Shown here: piece by piece, positions 1 through 9,156 of the stretch
How the letters are laid out: each line of letters opens with the position of its first letter
Position numbering within the stretch: position 1 is the first letter of the stretch
Assembly: GCA_963832715.1 (NCBI GenBank)
Contig: CAWHVB010000005.1
Location: 310,001 to 374,000 of the forward strand
DNA: 64,000 bases
Source of the DNA: DATFVA01 sp963832715
Lineage (GTDB): Bacteria > Bacteroidota > Ignavibacteria > Ignavibacteriales > Ignavibacteriaceae
Reading direction: 5' to 3'
Notes under the pieces: generated by a model
The model's input: the letters and a program-made list of their open reading frames with translations, nothing else
Databases searched by the model: none
Told to the model about the DNA's origin: nothing
Program-made: the position numbers and the translations under genes

Positions 1-2434
1 TTGCATTAAAAGAAAATAGGTCCTGATTATAAAATGCATCTGTCTTGCTTATGGTATTCTCAAAATAGGGAGATATATTGTTTATCATTCCGACCAGTTG
101 TTTCCTGGAAATATCAAGTTTAAAGGGTTCGAACTTGTTTCTGCTGATTAGAAAAGCATATAAATTATCGTCGGTCGAATAATATGAAACTAAATTTTCA
201 TCACTGTTCAGAGAATTTTGAATCTCGTCCAATCCGGGCCATTTCTCCATATTCAGATATTGAGCTAATCCCGGGTTAGCCCTGGTTAACGATAATTTCA
301 GTTCCATCAACTTAGCTTTTATAGTCTCAGTTTTCTGTTCACCATAGAGTCCAGAATGTATTATCCAGTCATAGTCATACAATTTGCTCAAAGCGGCACT
401 GTCATTTACCATTGAATGCAGCTTGAGATTGTTCAGATTCTGAATCATATTTCTGGAATGAGATTTATTAATAAGATCAAAGGCCTTATTATATTCATTT
501 AGCCCCAGATAGTGCTCGGCAAACGAATCGTAAACATCATGGTTGCCGGAGAAATAGGAAATTTGTACATCTTCCTGGCTGAATAGGGGACGCGATACGT
601 CTTCAATAATTTTTACTGCAGCAGAATAGTAAGATTCTGCGATTTTGTATAAGTTCTTTTTATCGGATAATTTTGCAAGGCAATAATAAGCTTCCACCTT
701 CAGGTTCTTTTCATTCAGGTCTTTAACAAGTCTGAGAGCTTTATTATAAGATGCTTCTGCCCCGTCGAGATCATTCTGTCTTTCAAGGATATTGCCTTTT
801 ATAATTTCTGAACGAGCGTGCAGATAAGGGAACTCTTCAGGTGATGAATTCTTCAATGATTCCTTCAAAGCAGCCAGAGCCCCTATATATTCCTTTTTCT
901 TGACTAAAACCTCAGAAAGATCTATTCCCGACAGCGCTGAGGTGTAAGCGGCATGATTCTGCAGAGCCATGCTTCGGGCTTCGTTAAAGTAATTTTCCGA
1001 TATATCAAGGCTGTCCAGTGAAGAGTATACTACTCCCAGCTTATCATAAATGTCTGCTGTAAGAAATGGATTATTAATCCTGCTGCATTCTGATTCAGCT
1101 TGGAGATAATATCCGAGTGCATTTTGAGGGCGGTCGAGATTGAAGTTTAATGCACCAAGTCCGCTGCTGATATTTACGCTTAACTCAATCTCATTTATTT
1201 CGGAGGAAAGCTTTTTTGCCTGGTTATAATACTTTAATGCTTCGGAATAATTCGCCAGATTCGTATAAGCATCAGCCATCCCTGTAAGGTTAAGAACAAG
1301 AGACCGTTTATTATCTCCTGCAAACTCGATTCCGTCTTTGTAATATTTAATTGCACTTTCATAGTTGAATATCGACAGATAAATCTTTCCGATATTATCG
1401 GAAAGCAATGAAAGGCGCAGCTGGTTTCCCATTTGCTTGAACAATCTGTAACTCTTAAGATAATTGTCCCTTTCATCAATCAGTTCATTTGTATAACTAT
1501 AGGAAACTCCAAGTTCAGAGTGAGCATATGCTTCCAGTTCGATATTATGTATTTTATCTGCAATAACGAGGGCCTGTTTATATTTATCTCTCGCTTTGGT
1601 TATAAATCCCTGGATATCATCCATTATTCCAAGCGCAACATATGATAACCCCTCATCATTTTTCAAATGGTTTTCCACGCTCAGGTTATAGGATCTGTTA
1701 TAAATATCATTTGCCTGATCATATTCACCGGATAGAAAGTATAGGGCACCCTCAGCAAGCTGAGACTGTACAAGAAAATCGACATCATCATTTGAGTTCA
1801 GTTCAGCTTTTCGTATGAAAGACAAGGCTTTTTTGTAATCTCCAAGGCTCCTGTAGGAATAAGATAATTCGTACAAAATGAATTTATTAGTAGTATCTGA
1901 TTGAAGGGACTTCTCAAAATATTCTTTGGCTGAATTATAATCAGCTTTCTGATAGTTGATTAATCCAAGGAGATAATTTTTCTCCCGCGGATGAAAACCC
2001 TTAGTTACTTCTATTTTAGATTCTAAAATAGTCAACATATCTGAAGCACTTGCTGCAAATACGAGTTCATTATAATATTGAAGGAACCGGGGAACAACAT
2101 TCAGATGAGAATTCAACGTGTCGTACATTTCAGTAAATTTATTCTGCTTCTTTAGAATAAGTGCATTGAGGAGTGCCTTTTGATAGTCATTCTTCAAATT
2201 TCTTATAAGATTGAATTCTTTTTCGGGCGGTGATTCAGAATTAACCAGATAAGTTTTAAAAGAAGAAATGAGATGGTGATTCCAGCCGTTATTATTTACC
2301 TGGCTTAATAAGGAATCCGGGTAATTGAAGTCAGTTAAGGAAACAGCTCCGGAATATTTTGAATCAATTTCCGCAGGCTGGAGGAATGATACTATAAGCG
2401 CAAATAATAATATTGTTACTTTTTGAATTACCAT
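1..2434 (-). CDS. Exported TPR-CHAT protein (partial, C-terminus beyond window)
   Basis: The reading frame starts at ATG 2434 and stays open to the left edge, giving 811 codons with no stop. It begins with a hydrophobic export signal (about residues 4-17). From about residue 60 to 640 it is a long run of TPR-like helical pairs. The last visible 80 or so residues (pattern of the type NLVSYYSTDDNLYAFLISR) resemble the start of a CHAT domain, the caspase-like protease fold that commonly follows TPRs. The catalytic His and Cys would lie outside the window, so protease activity cannot be checked. The gene begins 10 bases after the anti-sigma-like gene, in an apparent three-gene operon headed by an ECF sigma factor. 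With a signal peptide it should act outside the cytoplasm, unlike CRISPR-linked TPR-CHAT proteins. TPR and start are confident; CHAT is probable. Confidence 0.78.
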   Translation of the reverse strand, partial: MVIQKVTILLFALIVSFLQPAEIDSKYSGAVSLTDFNYPDSLLSQVNNNGWNHHLISSFKTYLVNSESPPEKEFNLIRNLKNDYQKALLNALILKKQNKFTEMYDTLNSHLNVVPRFLQYYNELVFAASASDMLTILESKIEVTKGFHPREKNYLLGLINYQKADYNSAKEYFEKSLQSDTTNKFILYELSYSYRSLGDYKKALSFIRKAELNSNDDVDFLVQSQLAEGALYFLSGEYDQANDIYNRSYNLSVENHLKNDEGLSYVALGIMDDIQGFITKARDKYKQALVIADKIHNIELEAYAHSELGVSYSYTNELIDERDNYLKSYRLFKQMGNQLRLSLLSDNIGKIYLSIFNYESAIKYYKDGIEFAGDNKRSLVLNLTGMADAYTNLANYSEALKYYNQAKKLSSEINEIELSVNISSGLGALNFNLDRPQNALGYYLQAESECSRINNPFLTADIYDKLGVVYSSLDSLDISENYFNEARSMALQNHAAYTSALSGIDLSEVLVKKKEYIGALAALKESLKNSSPEEFPYLHARSEIIKGNILERQNDLDGAEASYNKALRLVKDLNEKNLKVEAYYCLAKLSDKKNLYKIAESYYSAAVKIIEDVSRPLFSQEDVQISYFSGNHDVYDSFAEHYLGLNEYNKAFDLINKSHSRNMIQNLNNLKLHSMVNDSAALSKLYDYDWIIHSGLYGEQKTETIKAKLMELKLSLTRANPGLAQYLNMEKWPGLDEIQNSLNSDENLVSYYSTDDNLYAFLISRNKFEPFKLDISRKQLVGMINNISPYFENTISKTDAFYNQDLFSFNA

Positions 2435-2444
2435 TTAGCACAAC

Positions 2445-3413
2445 TTACTCCACTTCTTTCAGAAGTTTTTTGGCTTCTTCCATTCTGCTACCTTTTTCAT
2501 TAATAACCATAGTTAAATATTCTTTAGCAGATTTTTTATCTTTTACCATCAAGCTAGCCTTTGCGAGATAAAAATATGCATTGAGTTTAATATTGGTAAA
2601 TTTCCCGGAATTATTTTTCCGTACACTTTCTTTCAAATAGTCTGCACCTGTAAGTGCACGTTCCTGATCATATCCAGGGAACAATCCGGCAAAACTATGT
2701 TCGGCAGTTTCCAGATAGGATAATCCTAACATATAGTAGGAATAAAATATTGTTTCATCATCCGGATTCTGTTTAATATCCTTCTGAAGGTAAACTATTG
2801 CATCTTTATAATTTTGTTTTTCCAGTGCTTTCAGACTATTCTGGAAATCTTCGGTCGCCCTTCCCCTGTTTACAGAAAATTCAGTAACATTGTTAAGTCC
2901 TGCAGCTTCTAAATAAGCCGGTGTAGACAGGGATGAAAAAATGTAAAGGACCAGATATACCAATCCAATAAACAGAACTGACGCAAAAGCATAGCGAGAC
3001 GCCCTAAAGTGAGTATTTGCATTTTTAGGGTTGACATATTGTGTGCCGGACAGAATCTTATCGTGCTTAATGGTTTCGGAAATATAGCTGTCTATATCCG
3101 AATATTCGGAATTAAGCTCCTTATAAATATCCGAGCATACAGTACATTTTCTCAAGTGAGCTTCTATGAAGGGAGCTCTGCTGATAGTAGAAATATTATC
3201 AGTTTTCAGTCCATTTTGATACAGAATATATTCTCCTAATTCTTCCTCATTTAAGTGGGCAGAATGGCTTACAATTCCCGAAAGCTCACGGTAAGAGGCA
3301 ACAAACTCTTTAAGTTCATCGTCGTTTCCAATCAGCGCCTCAAGTTCCTGTTTATCCTTTGCCGTCGGATTTTTCTTCTCAAGCAGGTCTAATATTTTAT
3401 CTTTTATGCTCAT
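2445..3413 (-). CDS. Anti-sigma-like membrane protein, ZAS zinc finger plus TPR domain
   Basis: A 322-residue protein. The N-terminal part carries an H-x3-C-x2-C motif (H86, C90, C93; HLRKCTVC), the zinc-binding pattern of ZAS anti-sigma factors. One membrane helix follows at about residues 139-162. The outer part (about 185-322) has TPR-like helices (KALEKQNYKDAIVYLQKD and further copies). The likely role is to hold the neighbouring ECF sigma factor at the membrane and to respond to a signal through the exterior TPRs. It lies 42 bases after the sigma gene and 10 bases before the TPR-CHAT gene, same strand. Zinc finger, single helix and position support the call; the TPR sensor is inference. 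It could instead be a plain zf-HC2 scaffold protein. Confidence 0.8.
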   Translation of the reverse strand: MSIKDKILDLLEKKNPTAKDKQELEALIGNDDELKEFVASYRELSGIVSHSAHLNEEELGEYILYQNGLKTDNISTISRAPFIEAHLRKCTVCSDIYKELNSEYSDIDSYISETIKHDKILSGTQYVNPKNANTHFRASRYAFASVLFIGLVYLVLYIFSSLSTPAYLEAAGLNNVTEFSVNRGRATEDFQNSLKALEKQNYKDAIVYLQKDIKQNPDDETIFYSYYMLGLSYLETAEHSFAGLFPGYDQERALTGADYLKESVRKNNSGKFTNIKLNAYFYLAKASLMVKDKKSAKEYLTMVINEKGSRMEEAKKLLKEVE

Positions 3414-3455
3414 CTTATAACTATTAGTAAAGTCTTAATAAATAAAGTGACAACC

Positions 3456-4013
3456 TTATATTTTAATTTTCAGTTCTTCAATCGTTCTATAGAACATTTT
3501 TTTAATAGCATCCTCCGATTTACCTAAATTCTCTGCAATTTCAGCGAATTTCAAGTCTTCCCAGAATCTCATCTTAAAAATCTCCTGTTTATCAGTACTC
3601 AGCGTATTAAGAATGGCGACAATCTTTTCAGCATCAATTTTAACTGCAGGGTGTTCGTTGTTCTGTTCAATATGGTACGCTTCATCAAGCTCAAATGTTC
3701 TTCTTTTTTTACTCTTTTTATACCAGTTAATAAATGTCAGAAATAACACTCTCCTGAGCCAGTTTTCAAGGTTTTCAATTTTGTGATATTGTTCTGCAAA
3801 AGACAGGTACACGGAGTGCGAAAGGTCGTCGACATCTTCGATATTCGGAATCTTTCCATGCCTTAATTTTGAAAGGAAATAACTATGGGAAATTTCTCTT
3901 ATTTTTACCGATAATTTGCCGAATGAAGAAGATTTTCCGGATTTTGACTCCGAAAGAAGCTCATCCAGTTCATTTTTTGAAAAATTAATGTAATTTAGTT
4001 TTTGCTCAGTCAA
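3456..4013 (-). CDS. ECF-type RNA polymerase sigma factor
   Basis: A 185-residue sigma-70 family protein of extracytoplasmic function size. Region 2 is at about residues 60-110 (DDLSHSVYLSF, then NWLRRVLFLTFINWYKK). Region 4 is at about 130-182, with a helix-turn-helix of the form FAEIAENLGKSEDAIKKM. Regions 1 and 3 are absent, as expected for ECF factors. The gene heads a minus-strand operon with a zinc-finger anti-sigma-like gene and a TPR-CHAT gene, so it probably directs their own transcription. The 82-base gap to the divergent gene at 4096 should hold its promoter. Function is clear; the regulon is not known. Confidence 0.9.
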   Translation of the reverse strand: MTEQKLNYINFSKNELDELLSESKSGKSSSFGKLSVKIREISHSYFLSKLRHGKIPNIEDVDDLSHSVYLSFAEQYHKIENLENWLRRVLFLTFINWYKKSKKRRTFELDEAYHIEQNNEHPAVKIDAEKIVAILNTLSTDKQEIFKMRFWEDLKFAEIAENLGKSEDAIKKMFYRTIEELKIKI

Positions 4014-4095
4014 GAGTACTTATTATTTGCTTGTCACTATTGGTGGATTTAATTTACTAATAGTATACTTATTTAAATCGACTTAAACAATAATC

Positions 4096-5697
4096 ATGAA
4101 AGCATTCATAACAGGAATTTTGGTAGTATTTTGCTGCCTGTCCTTATATGCTCAGCCGGTGCTGCAGATCCATCCTGAGGAACTTGAATACCAGGATATT
4201 TTTCATCGGCTTCAAAATGCATATTTTGTAAACATCGGAGATCAGCCGCTGGTTATTGATAGTATTTATTATAGTCATAATGATTTCTATTATGTGCGAT
4301 TCAACCGGAACTGGAGATATCCGCTTACTATACTTCCAGGGGATTCAATTATGATGGACTGTATTTTGTCCGGTTATTTGAATTATACATATGAGGATAT
4401 TGAAGATACCCTTTTCGTTTATCATAACGGGCTTAATCCCTACTCAAATATTAAGATCAAGATAGATTATTATGAAGATAATTTCTATACAGGTACTATG
4501 CAGGGAAACATAAGTTCTGACGGGTTGCCTGTTTCAAATGCGGATGTTTATTTCCTTTACGGAGGCAACTTTATCATTGCCCGGACCATTTCCGATGCCG
4601 CGGGAAATTATTCTGCTGAACTCCCTGTTGGTGATTATACTGTAGCCGCAGGAAATGATTCTTTTTATGTTTCCTTTTATAACCAGCAGTATGATCCATT
4701 AAGTGCATCTCAGATTTTTGTCGATACAAACAGTATTGTCTCAGCTGATTTTAATCTTGTACGAAAATCAACCTCACCAAATTCAATCTCCGGAAGCATA
4801 TATGATTCGCTGGCGATTTATCCATTGAAGAAGGGTATTGTTGTTGTAAGAAGCGGTACGCATACTCCCAGTAAAGTAATACCGTCAAAGCTGAATTCTC
4901 CAGCTATGGATGGTGCATATACAGCATTTGTAAATGCTGATGGTTCATATTCCGTCGACGATATAGTTGACCCGGGGTATTATTTTGTACAGTCGTTTTC
5001 GGACTATTACATACCTGCTTATTACGACTCTCTAGGAAATAACCCAAGTTTCTGGCAGAACGCCGATTCAATTTACATTGGTTCGCATATTTCTAATGCA
5101 GATATCTACATGCCCAGGGACTCATCCTTTGGAGGCGGAATCATTTCCGGAACGGTGGGTATTGCCGGAAACCGTGACAGCAGTGTTACCGATGCTATAG
5201 TGTATGCCCAGTCTGTTGAAAACAATTTAATTACGTATACTTTCTCCCAATACAACGGCAGCTTCAGAGAAAATTTTCTTCCCTACGGCAGTTATTACAT
5301 GATTGCACAAAAGATAGGTTATGCGAATGCTGTAAGTGACAAAATAATAATCGATAGTTCAACCAGCAATATCGGAAACATTACGCTGCTTTTTTCTGCA
5401 CCTAATTCTGTCAAAGATCAGTCATTTAATCCCGACGGGATAGAGTTGTATCAGAATTATCCCAATCCTTTTAACCCTTCAACGACAGTTGAATTTTTCC
5501 TCCCGAAGGGTACAAATGCAACCCTTAGAGTCACAGATATTCTCGGCCAGACTGTTTCAATACTGCACAGCGGATATCTTAATTCCGGTGATTACAAAAT
5601 GCAGTTTGATGGTACAGGACTCAGTTCGGGAATTTATTTTATTTCCCTCATTACTCAAAACTCCTCCCTGGTCCGTAAGATCCTGCTCCTTAAATAG
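4096..5697 (+). CDS. Secreted protein with Por (T9SS) C-terminal sorting domain
   Basis: A 533-residue protein with a signal peptide (residues 1-19, ending LSLYAQ). Residues about 25-125 look like an immunoglobulin-like ASH/DUF1573-type domain. Residues about 132-220 look like a carboxypeptidase regulatory-like beta-sandwich (SDGLPVSNADVYFLYGG, SDAAGNYSAELPVGDY), and similar modules continue to about 430. The C-terminus from about 445 is a Por secretion sorting domain (YQNYPNPFNPSTTVEFFLP, SSGIYFISL, ending KILLLK). It is expected to be exported by the type IX system and attached to, or shed from, the cell surface. No enzymatic motif is visible. It is divergent from the sigma operon and followed by an OmpA gene. 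The ligand or role is unknown. Confidence 0.85.
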   Translation: MKAFITGILVVFCCLSLYAQPVLQIHPEELEYQDIFHRLQNAYFVNIGDQPLVIDSIYYSHNDFYYVRFNRNWRYPLTILPGDSIMMDCILSGYLNYTYEDIEDTLFVYHNGLNPYSNIKIKIDYYEDNFYTGTMQGNISSDGLPVSNADVYFLYGGNFIIARTISDAAGNYSAELPVGDYTVAAGNDSFYVSFYNQQYDPLSASQIFVDTNSIVSADFNLVRKSTSPNSISGSIYDSLAIYPLKKGIVVVRSGTHTPSKVIPSKLNSPAMDGAYTAFVNADGSYSVDDIVDPGYYFVQSFSDYYIPAYYDSLGNNPSFWQNADSIYIGSHISNADIYMPRDSSFGGGIISGTVGIAGNRDSSVTDAIVYAQSVENNLITYTFSQYNGSFRENFLPYGSYYMIAQKIGYANAVSDKIIIDSSTSNIGNITLLFSAPNSVKDQSFNPDGIELYQNYPNPFNPSTTVEFFLPKGTNATLRVTDILGQTVSILHSGYLNSGDYKMQFDGTGLSSGIYFISLITQNSSLVRKILLLK

Positions 5698-5848
5698 GTC
5701 TAAAACCTTCAATAGGCGGTAAGTTCTTATATTCCAACTAGTTATGCATATCACAAATCTTTCAGAGTGTATCCTGTTCCATAGTAGAAGGTTATCATTC
5801 CATTAAATTGTTTTTGACAGGAAGTTTAATAATTGGAAAGGATATACT

Positions 5849-7309
5849 ATGAAATTGAATCTAATAGGGATAGTAACGATCCTTATATTACTAATTAATC
5901 AGCAGATACTGCCTCAGACAAATCGTAATATCAAACATCATGCATTCTCCGGTACATTAATGTTAGGAGCGGAAGCGGGCATGACGCTTGCAAAGACAGA
6001 TTATAATAGAGTCCGTCCTGATATTATAGGAAGAGGCGTACTCGAGTACTTTTTCCCAACAACCAACCAGGGAATATTCGGAATAAAAGGATTTGTATTT
6101 GCCGGCTATCTTGGAGGCGAAGACAATACTAAAACTCCCGGCACATTCAGAACGAATATTACCGGGATTGGAGGAGATCTAACCTATACATTTTCTATTG
6201 AAGAGGCCGTCTTTCCTTATGTCGGCGTGGGAGCGTCTTATATGTGGTTCAACCCTAAAGACAATAATAATAATGCACTTCGGAATAATCTTCTCGGAAA
6301 GTACAAAAAGCAGGAAACAATATTTCAGGCAGAATTGGGTATGAGATTTCTGTTGTCCAAATCAATTAATCTGAGCCTGGGACTTGGAGGCTACTTTAGT
6401 CCTCATGACAACTGGGATGATTTGGCCACCGGCGGAAACAATGATTACATGGTTACTATAATGGGAGGCATTGCTTATTCATTCTTTACGACATCTGACA
6501 GCGATGGCGACGGAATTGAAGATTCTAAAGATATGTGCCCTAATACTCCCAAGGGTGTAACCGTTGATGAATTCGGCTGCCCCCTGGATAAGGACGGCGA
6601 TGGAGTTCCTGATTATAAGGACAAATGCCCAAATACAAAATCAGGGATGGAAGTCGATGAAAACGGATGTGCGATCGATGCAGACAATGATGGTGTTCCG
6701 GATAAACTCGATAAATGTCCTAATACTCCTGCCGGGATGCAGGTAAATGATTCCGGATGCCCGGATACAGATGGTGACGGCATATATGATAATAATGATA
6801 AATGTCCCGATACACCAAAAGGAGCTGCAGTAGACGAAACCGGATGCCCGAAAGACAGCGACAGGGATGGAGTTCCTGATTACAAGGATAAATGTCCCAA
6901 CACACCTGCCGGTAAACAAGTCGATGAAGACGGATGCGCAAAAGCAGATACTGTAGTCAAAAAAATTACGCTCAGTGGAGATACTAATTTTGAATTCAAC
7001 AAAGCTGAATTGCTGCCGAATGCTTATCCAACTCTTGATAACCTGGCGAAGACCATAAAGGATAATCCCGATACCCGTTGGGAAGTGGATGGATATACAG
7101 ATGCTGTTGGTTCAGATTCCTACAATATGGACTTATCACGGAGGAGAGCCCAAGCAGTAGTCGATTATTTAATCAGTAAAGGTATAGAGAGGGACAGGCT
7201 TGAAGTTGTTCCCCATGGTGAAGCAGACCCGATAGCCACAAACGATACACCTGAAGGAAGAGCTATGAACCGCAGAGTGGAAATTAAGGTAATTGAGAAA
7301 AATAAATAG
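5849..7309 (+). CDS. OmpA family outer membrane protein with TSP type 3 repeats
   Basis: A 486-residue protein. A signal peptide covers about residues 1-22. Residues about 30-205 form a short beta-barrel with alternating aromatic and glycine-rich strands. Five calcium-binding thrombospondin type 3 repeats follow at about 217-365 (DSDGDGIEDSKDMCPNTP and copies, each ending in a G-C pair). A C-terminal OmpA peptidoglycan-binding domain spans about 375-486 (DGYTDAVGSD, LSRRRAQAVVDYL, NRRVEI). It tethers the outer membrane to peptidoglycan. The start has a purine-rich stretch (GGAAAGGA) just upstream. A strong hairpin terminator lies 20 bases after the stop, so the gene is probably monocistronic. 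The repetitive centre also opens spurious antisense frames. Confidence 0.93.
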   Translation: MKLNLIGIVTILILLINQQILPQTNRNIKHHAFSGTLMLGAEAGMTLAKTDYNRVRPDIIGRGVLEYFFPTTNQGIFGIKGFVFAGYLGGEDNTKTPGTFRTNITGIGGDLTYTFSIEEAVFPYVGVGASYMWFNPKDNNNNALRNNLLGKYKKQETIFQAELGMRFLLSKSINLSLGLGGYFSPHDNWDDLATGGNNDYMVTIMGGIAYSFFTTSDSDGDGIEDSKDMCPNTPKGVTVDEFGCPLDKDGDGVPDYKDKCPNTKSGMEVDENGCAIDADNDGVPDKLDKCPNTPAGMQVNDSGCPDTDGDGIYDNNDKCPDTPKGAAVDETGCPKDSDRDGVPDYKDKCPNTPAGKQVDEDGCAKADTVVKKITLSGDTNFEFNKAELLPNAYPTLDNLAKTIKDNPDTRWEVDGYTDAVGSDSYNMDLSRRRAQAVVDYLISKGIERDRLEVVPHGEADPIATNDTPEGRAMNRRVEIKVIEKNK

Positions 7310-7857
7310 TCATTAGTTCCTTAATCTTCAAGAGGCTGATTCAAATGTATAAGCATCCCCAGGGATCTGACATTTTGGACAGCCTCTTTTTAGTTTATCC
7401 TTCACATTTAATAAAGGGATCGAGTCATGACATTTTGATTATAGTAGTCTTTAAACTCTATCAATTATCAATGATTAGTTCAAAAAAAGTAGCCTTTACC
7501 TTCTATATAGTAACGGTTAATACGGAATTAGAGCGCAGTTAGAGCGCAGTTGTAACCTTGTTATCGCATAGGAAGCTCACCAGAGACCGTATAAACTGAC
7601 CGCCGGCATATCTCAAAATTTTGCTGCATGAATTCAGAGTTCTTAAAATGTTTACGAAATAGAATACGCTGGAGCAAGGTTCCGGCACTTGATGGATTGT
7701 TTTAACAGAGAAGAAATCCATCCCCTCAGCTCCAAAGCACATAGAAGGAATTCTCTTATGCTTTTAACATGAACCTCGTGCTGAGGTGATCTCAGGTTGA
7801 TACTCTTGCCTATTTGAGTTAATTTTATTGACTTAACTAATTAAAAATGAGGTACTC
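7310..7857. other. 548-base intergenic stretch
   Basis: It holds the OmpA terminator at its left end and, at 7530-7551, a perfect tandem copy of an 11-base unit (agagcgcagtt twice). The short open frames here (65 codons plus, 67 codons minus) have no recognisable protein features and no convincing ribosome binding sites. The right end should carry the pepT promoter and a ribosome binding site (atgaggtactc before ATG). Nothing else was recognised. Confidence 0.6.
7330..7392 (+). terminator. Structured rho-independent terminator after OmpA gene
   Basis: Arms aagaggctg (7330-7338) and cagcctctt (7380-7388) pair perfectly over nine bases and are followed by a T tract. Inside the loop a second hairpin, atccc-ca-gggat, can form. 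The element sits 20 bases after the OmpA stop codon on the plus strand. Confidence 0.8.
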
Positions 7858-9108
7858 ATGTTTGATGATAAATATAAATTTACCTGCGTGGATCGGTTTC
7901 TTAATTATGTGAAATACGATACTCAATCTGATGAAGACTCAACTTCATTCCCCTCAAGTGAAAAACAGAAAGTTCTATCAAAAGATCTGGCTGAAGAGCT
8001 GAAGAAAATGGGGTTAAAAGATGCTCATATGGATGAATATGGCTATGTAATGGCGACTCTTCCCTCAAACACAGATAAAAATGTGCCGCCAATCGGGTTT
8101 ATTGCTCACGTAGATACATCCCCGGCTGTTACCGGTGCAGGAGTGAATCCAGTTATCCATAAAAATTACCAGGGAGGGGACATTAAGCTTCCTAAGGATC
8201 CATCACAAGTTATTCTTGAGAGTGAAAATCCGGATTTGAAGAATATGAAGGGATTCGATATTATCACAACAGATGGTACTACACTTCTTGGTGCGGATAA
8301 TAAATCCGGTGTAGCTGAAATTATGGACGCTGTCAACTACTGGCTTACTCATCCCGAAGTTAAGCACGGTCCAGTTAAAATTTGTTTTACACCCGATGAA
8401 GAAGTAGGAAGAGGAACTGAGAAATTCGATGTAGAAAAATTCGGTGCAAAATATGCATATACAGTTGACGGCCAGAGCAGGGGAGAAGTTGAATCGGAAA
8501 CATTCAGTGCAGATGCTGTTAATATTAAAATTCATGGAAAGAATATACATCCGGGTTACGCAAAGGGTATAATGGTAAATGCAATAAGAGTCGGCTCAGA
8601 ATTTATGGAAAGTCTGCCGAAGGATAGACTATCACCCGAGACGACAGAAGGCCGTGAGGGTTATGTACATTGTACATCTTTTAACGGCAACGAAGAACTT
8701 GCAACTTTAAAATTTATCATCAGGGATTTTGAAACCTCCAAACTGAAAGAATATGAAGATTTATTAAAAAGTCTGGCTGAAAAGACTGTTAAAAAGTATC
8801 CCGCTGCCAAACTTGATTTTGAGGTAATCGAACAGTACCGCAATATGAAGGAAATACTGGTAAAGCACCCCCAGGTGACAGATTATGCAGAGCAGGCTAT
8901 GAAGAATCTGAACATTGAACCAATTATGCACCCGATACGAGGCGGTACGGATGGTTCAAGACTTTCATTTATGGGACTCCCTTGTCCTAATATCTTTGCC
9001 GGTGAACATAGCTTCCATTCAAAGGTCGAATGGGTTGCAATACAGGATATGGAAATGGCTGTAAGAGTGATTATTGAAATTGCTGAGATCTGGGAATCGA
9101 AATCATAA
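7858..9108 (+). CDS. pepT: Peptidase T (tripeptide aminopeptidase, M20B)
   Basis: A 416-residue cytoplasmic zinc aminopeptidase that removes the N-terminal residue from tripeptides. The M20 metal-site motifs are all present: IAHVDTSPA (H84, D86), LGADNKSG (bridging D147), TPDEEVGRG (E181 general base, E182), and a late HSFHSKVEW carrying the last ligand. A dimerisation domain lies at about residues 210-320. The length matches the family (about 410). ATG 7858 is preceded by a GAGG ribosome binding site. The next gene, 45 bases downstream, is a U32 family protein on the same strand. Confidence 0.95.
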   Translation: MFDDKYKFTCVDRFLNYVKYDTQSDEDSTSFPSSEKQKVLSKDLAEELKKMGLKDAHMDEYGYVMATLPSNTDKNVPPIGFIAHVDTSPAVTGAGVNPVIHKNYQGGDIKLPKDPSQVILESENPDLKNMKGFDIITTDGTTLLGADNKSGVAEIMDAVNYWLTHPEVKHGPVKICFTPDEEVGRGTEKFDVEKFGAKYAYTVDGQSRGEVESETFSADAVNIKIHGKNIHPGYAKGIMVNAIRVGSEFMESLPKDRLSPETTEGREGYVHCTSFNGNEELATLKFIIRDFETSKLKEYEDLLKSLAEKTVKKYPAAKLDFEVIEQYRNMKEILVKHPQVTDYAEQAMKNLNIEPIMHPIRGGTDGSRLSFMGLPCPNIFAGEHSFHSKVEWVAIQDMEMAVRVIIEIAEIWESKS

Positions 9109-9156
9109 ATAGCTTGAATGTTCAGCCTTAAGATGGATACGAATAATAACTGATTG

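Noticed and set aside
6641..6941. Two minus-strand frames inside the OmpA gene
   Set aside because: They arise from the repetitive TSP3-coding bases and have repeated nonsense composition.
7345..7742. Two short frames between OmpA and pepT
   Set aside because: One begins inside the terminator hairpin and neither has a binding site or familiar features.
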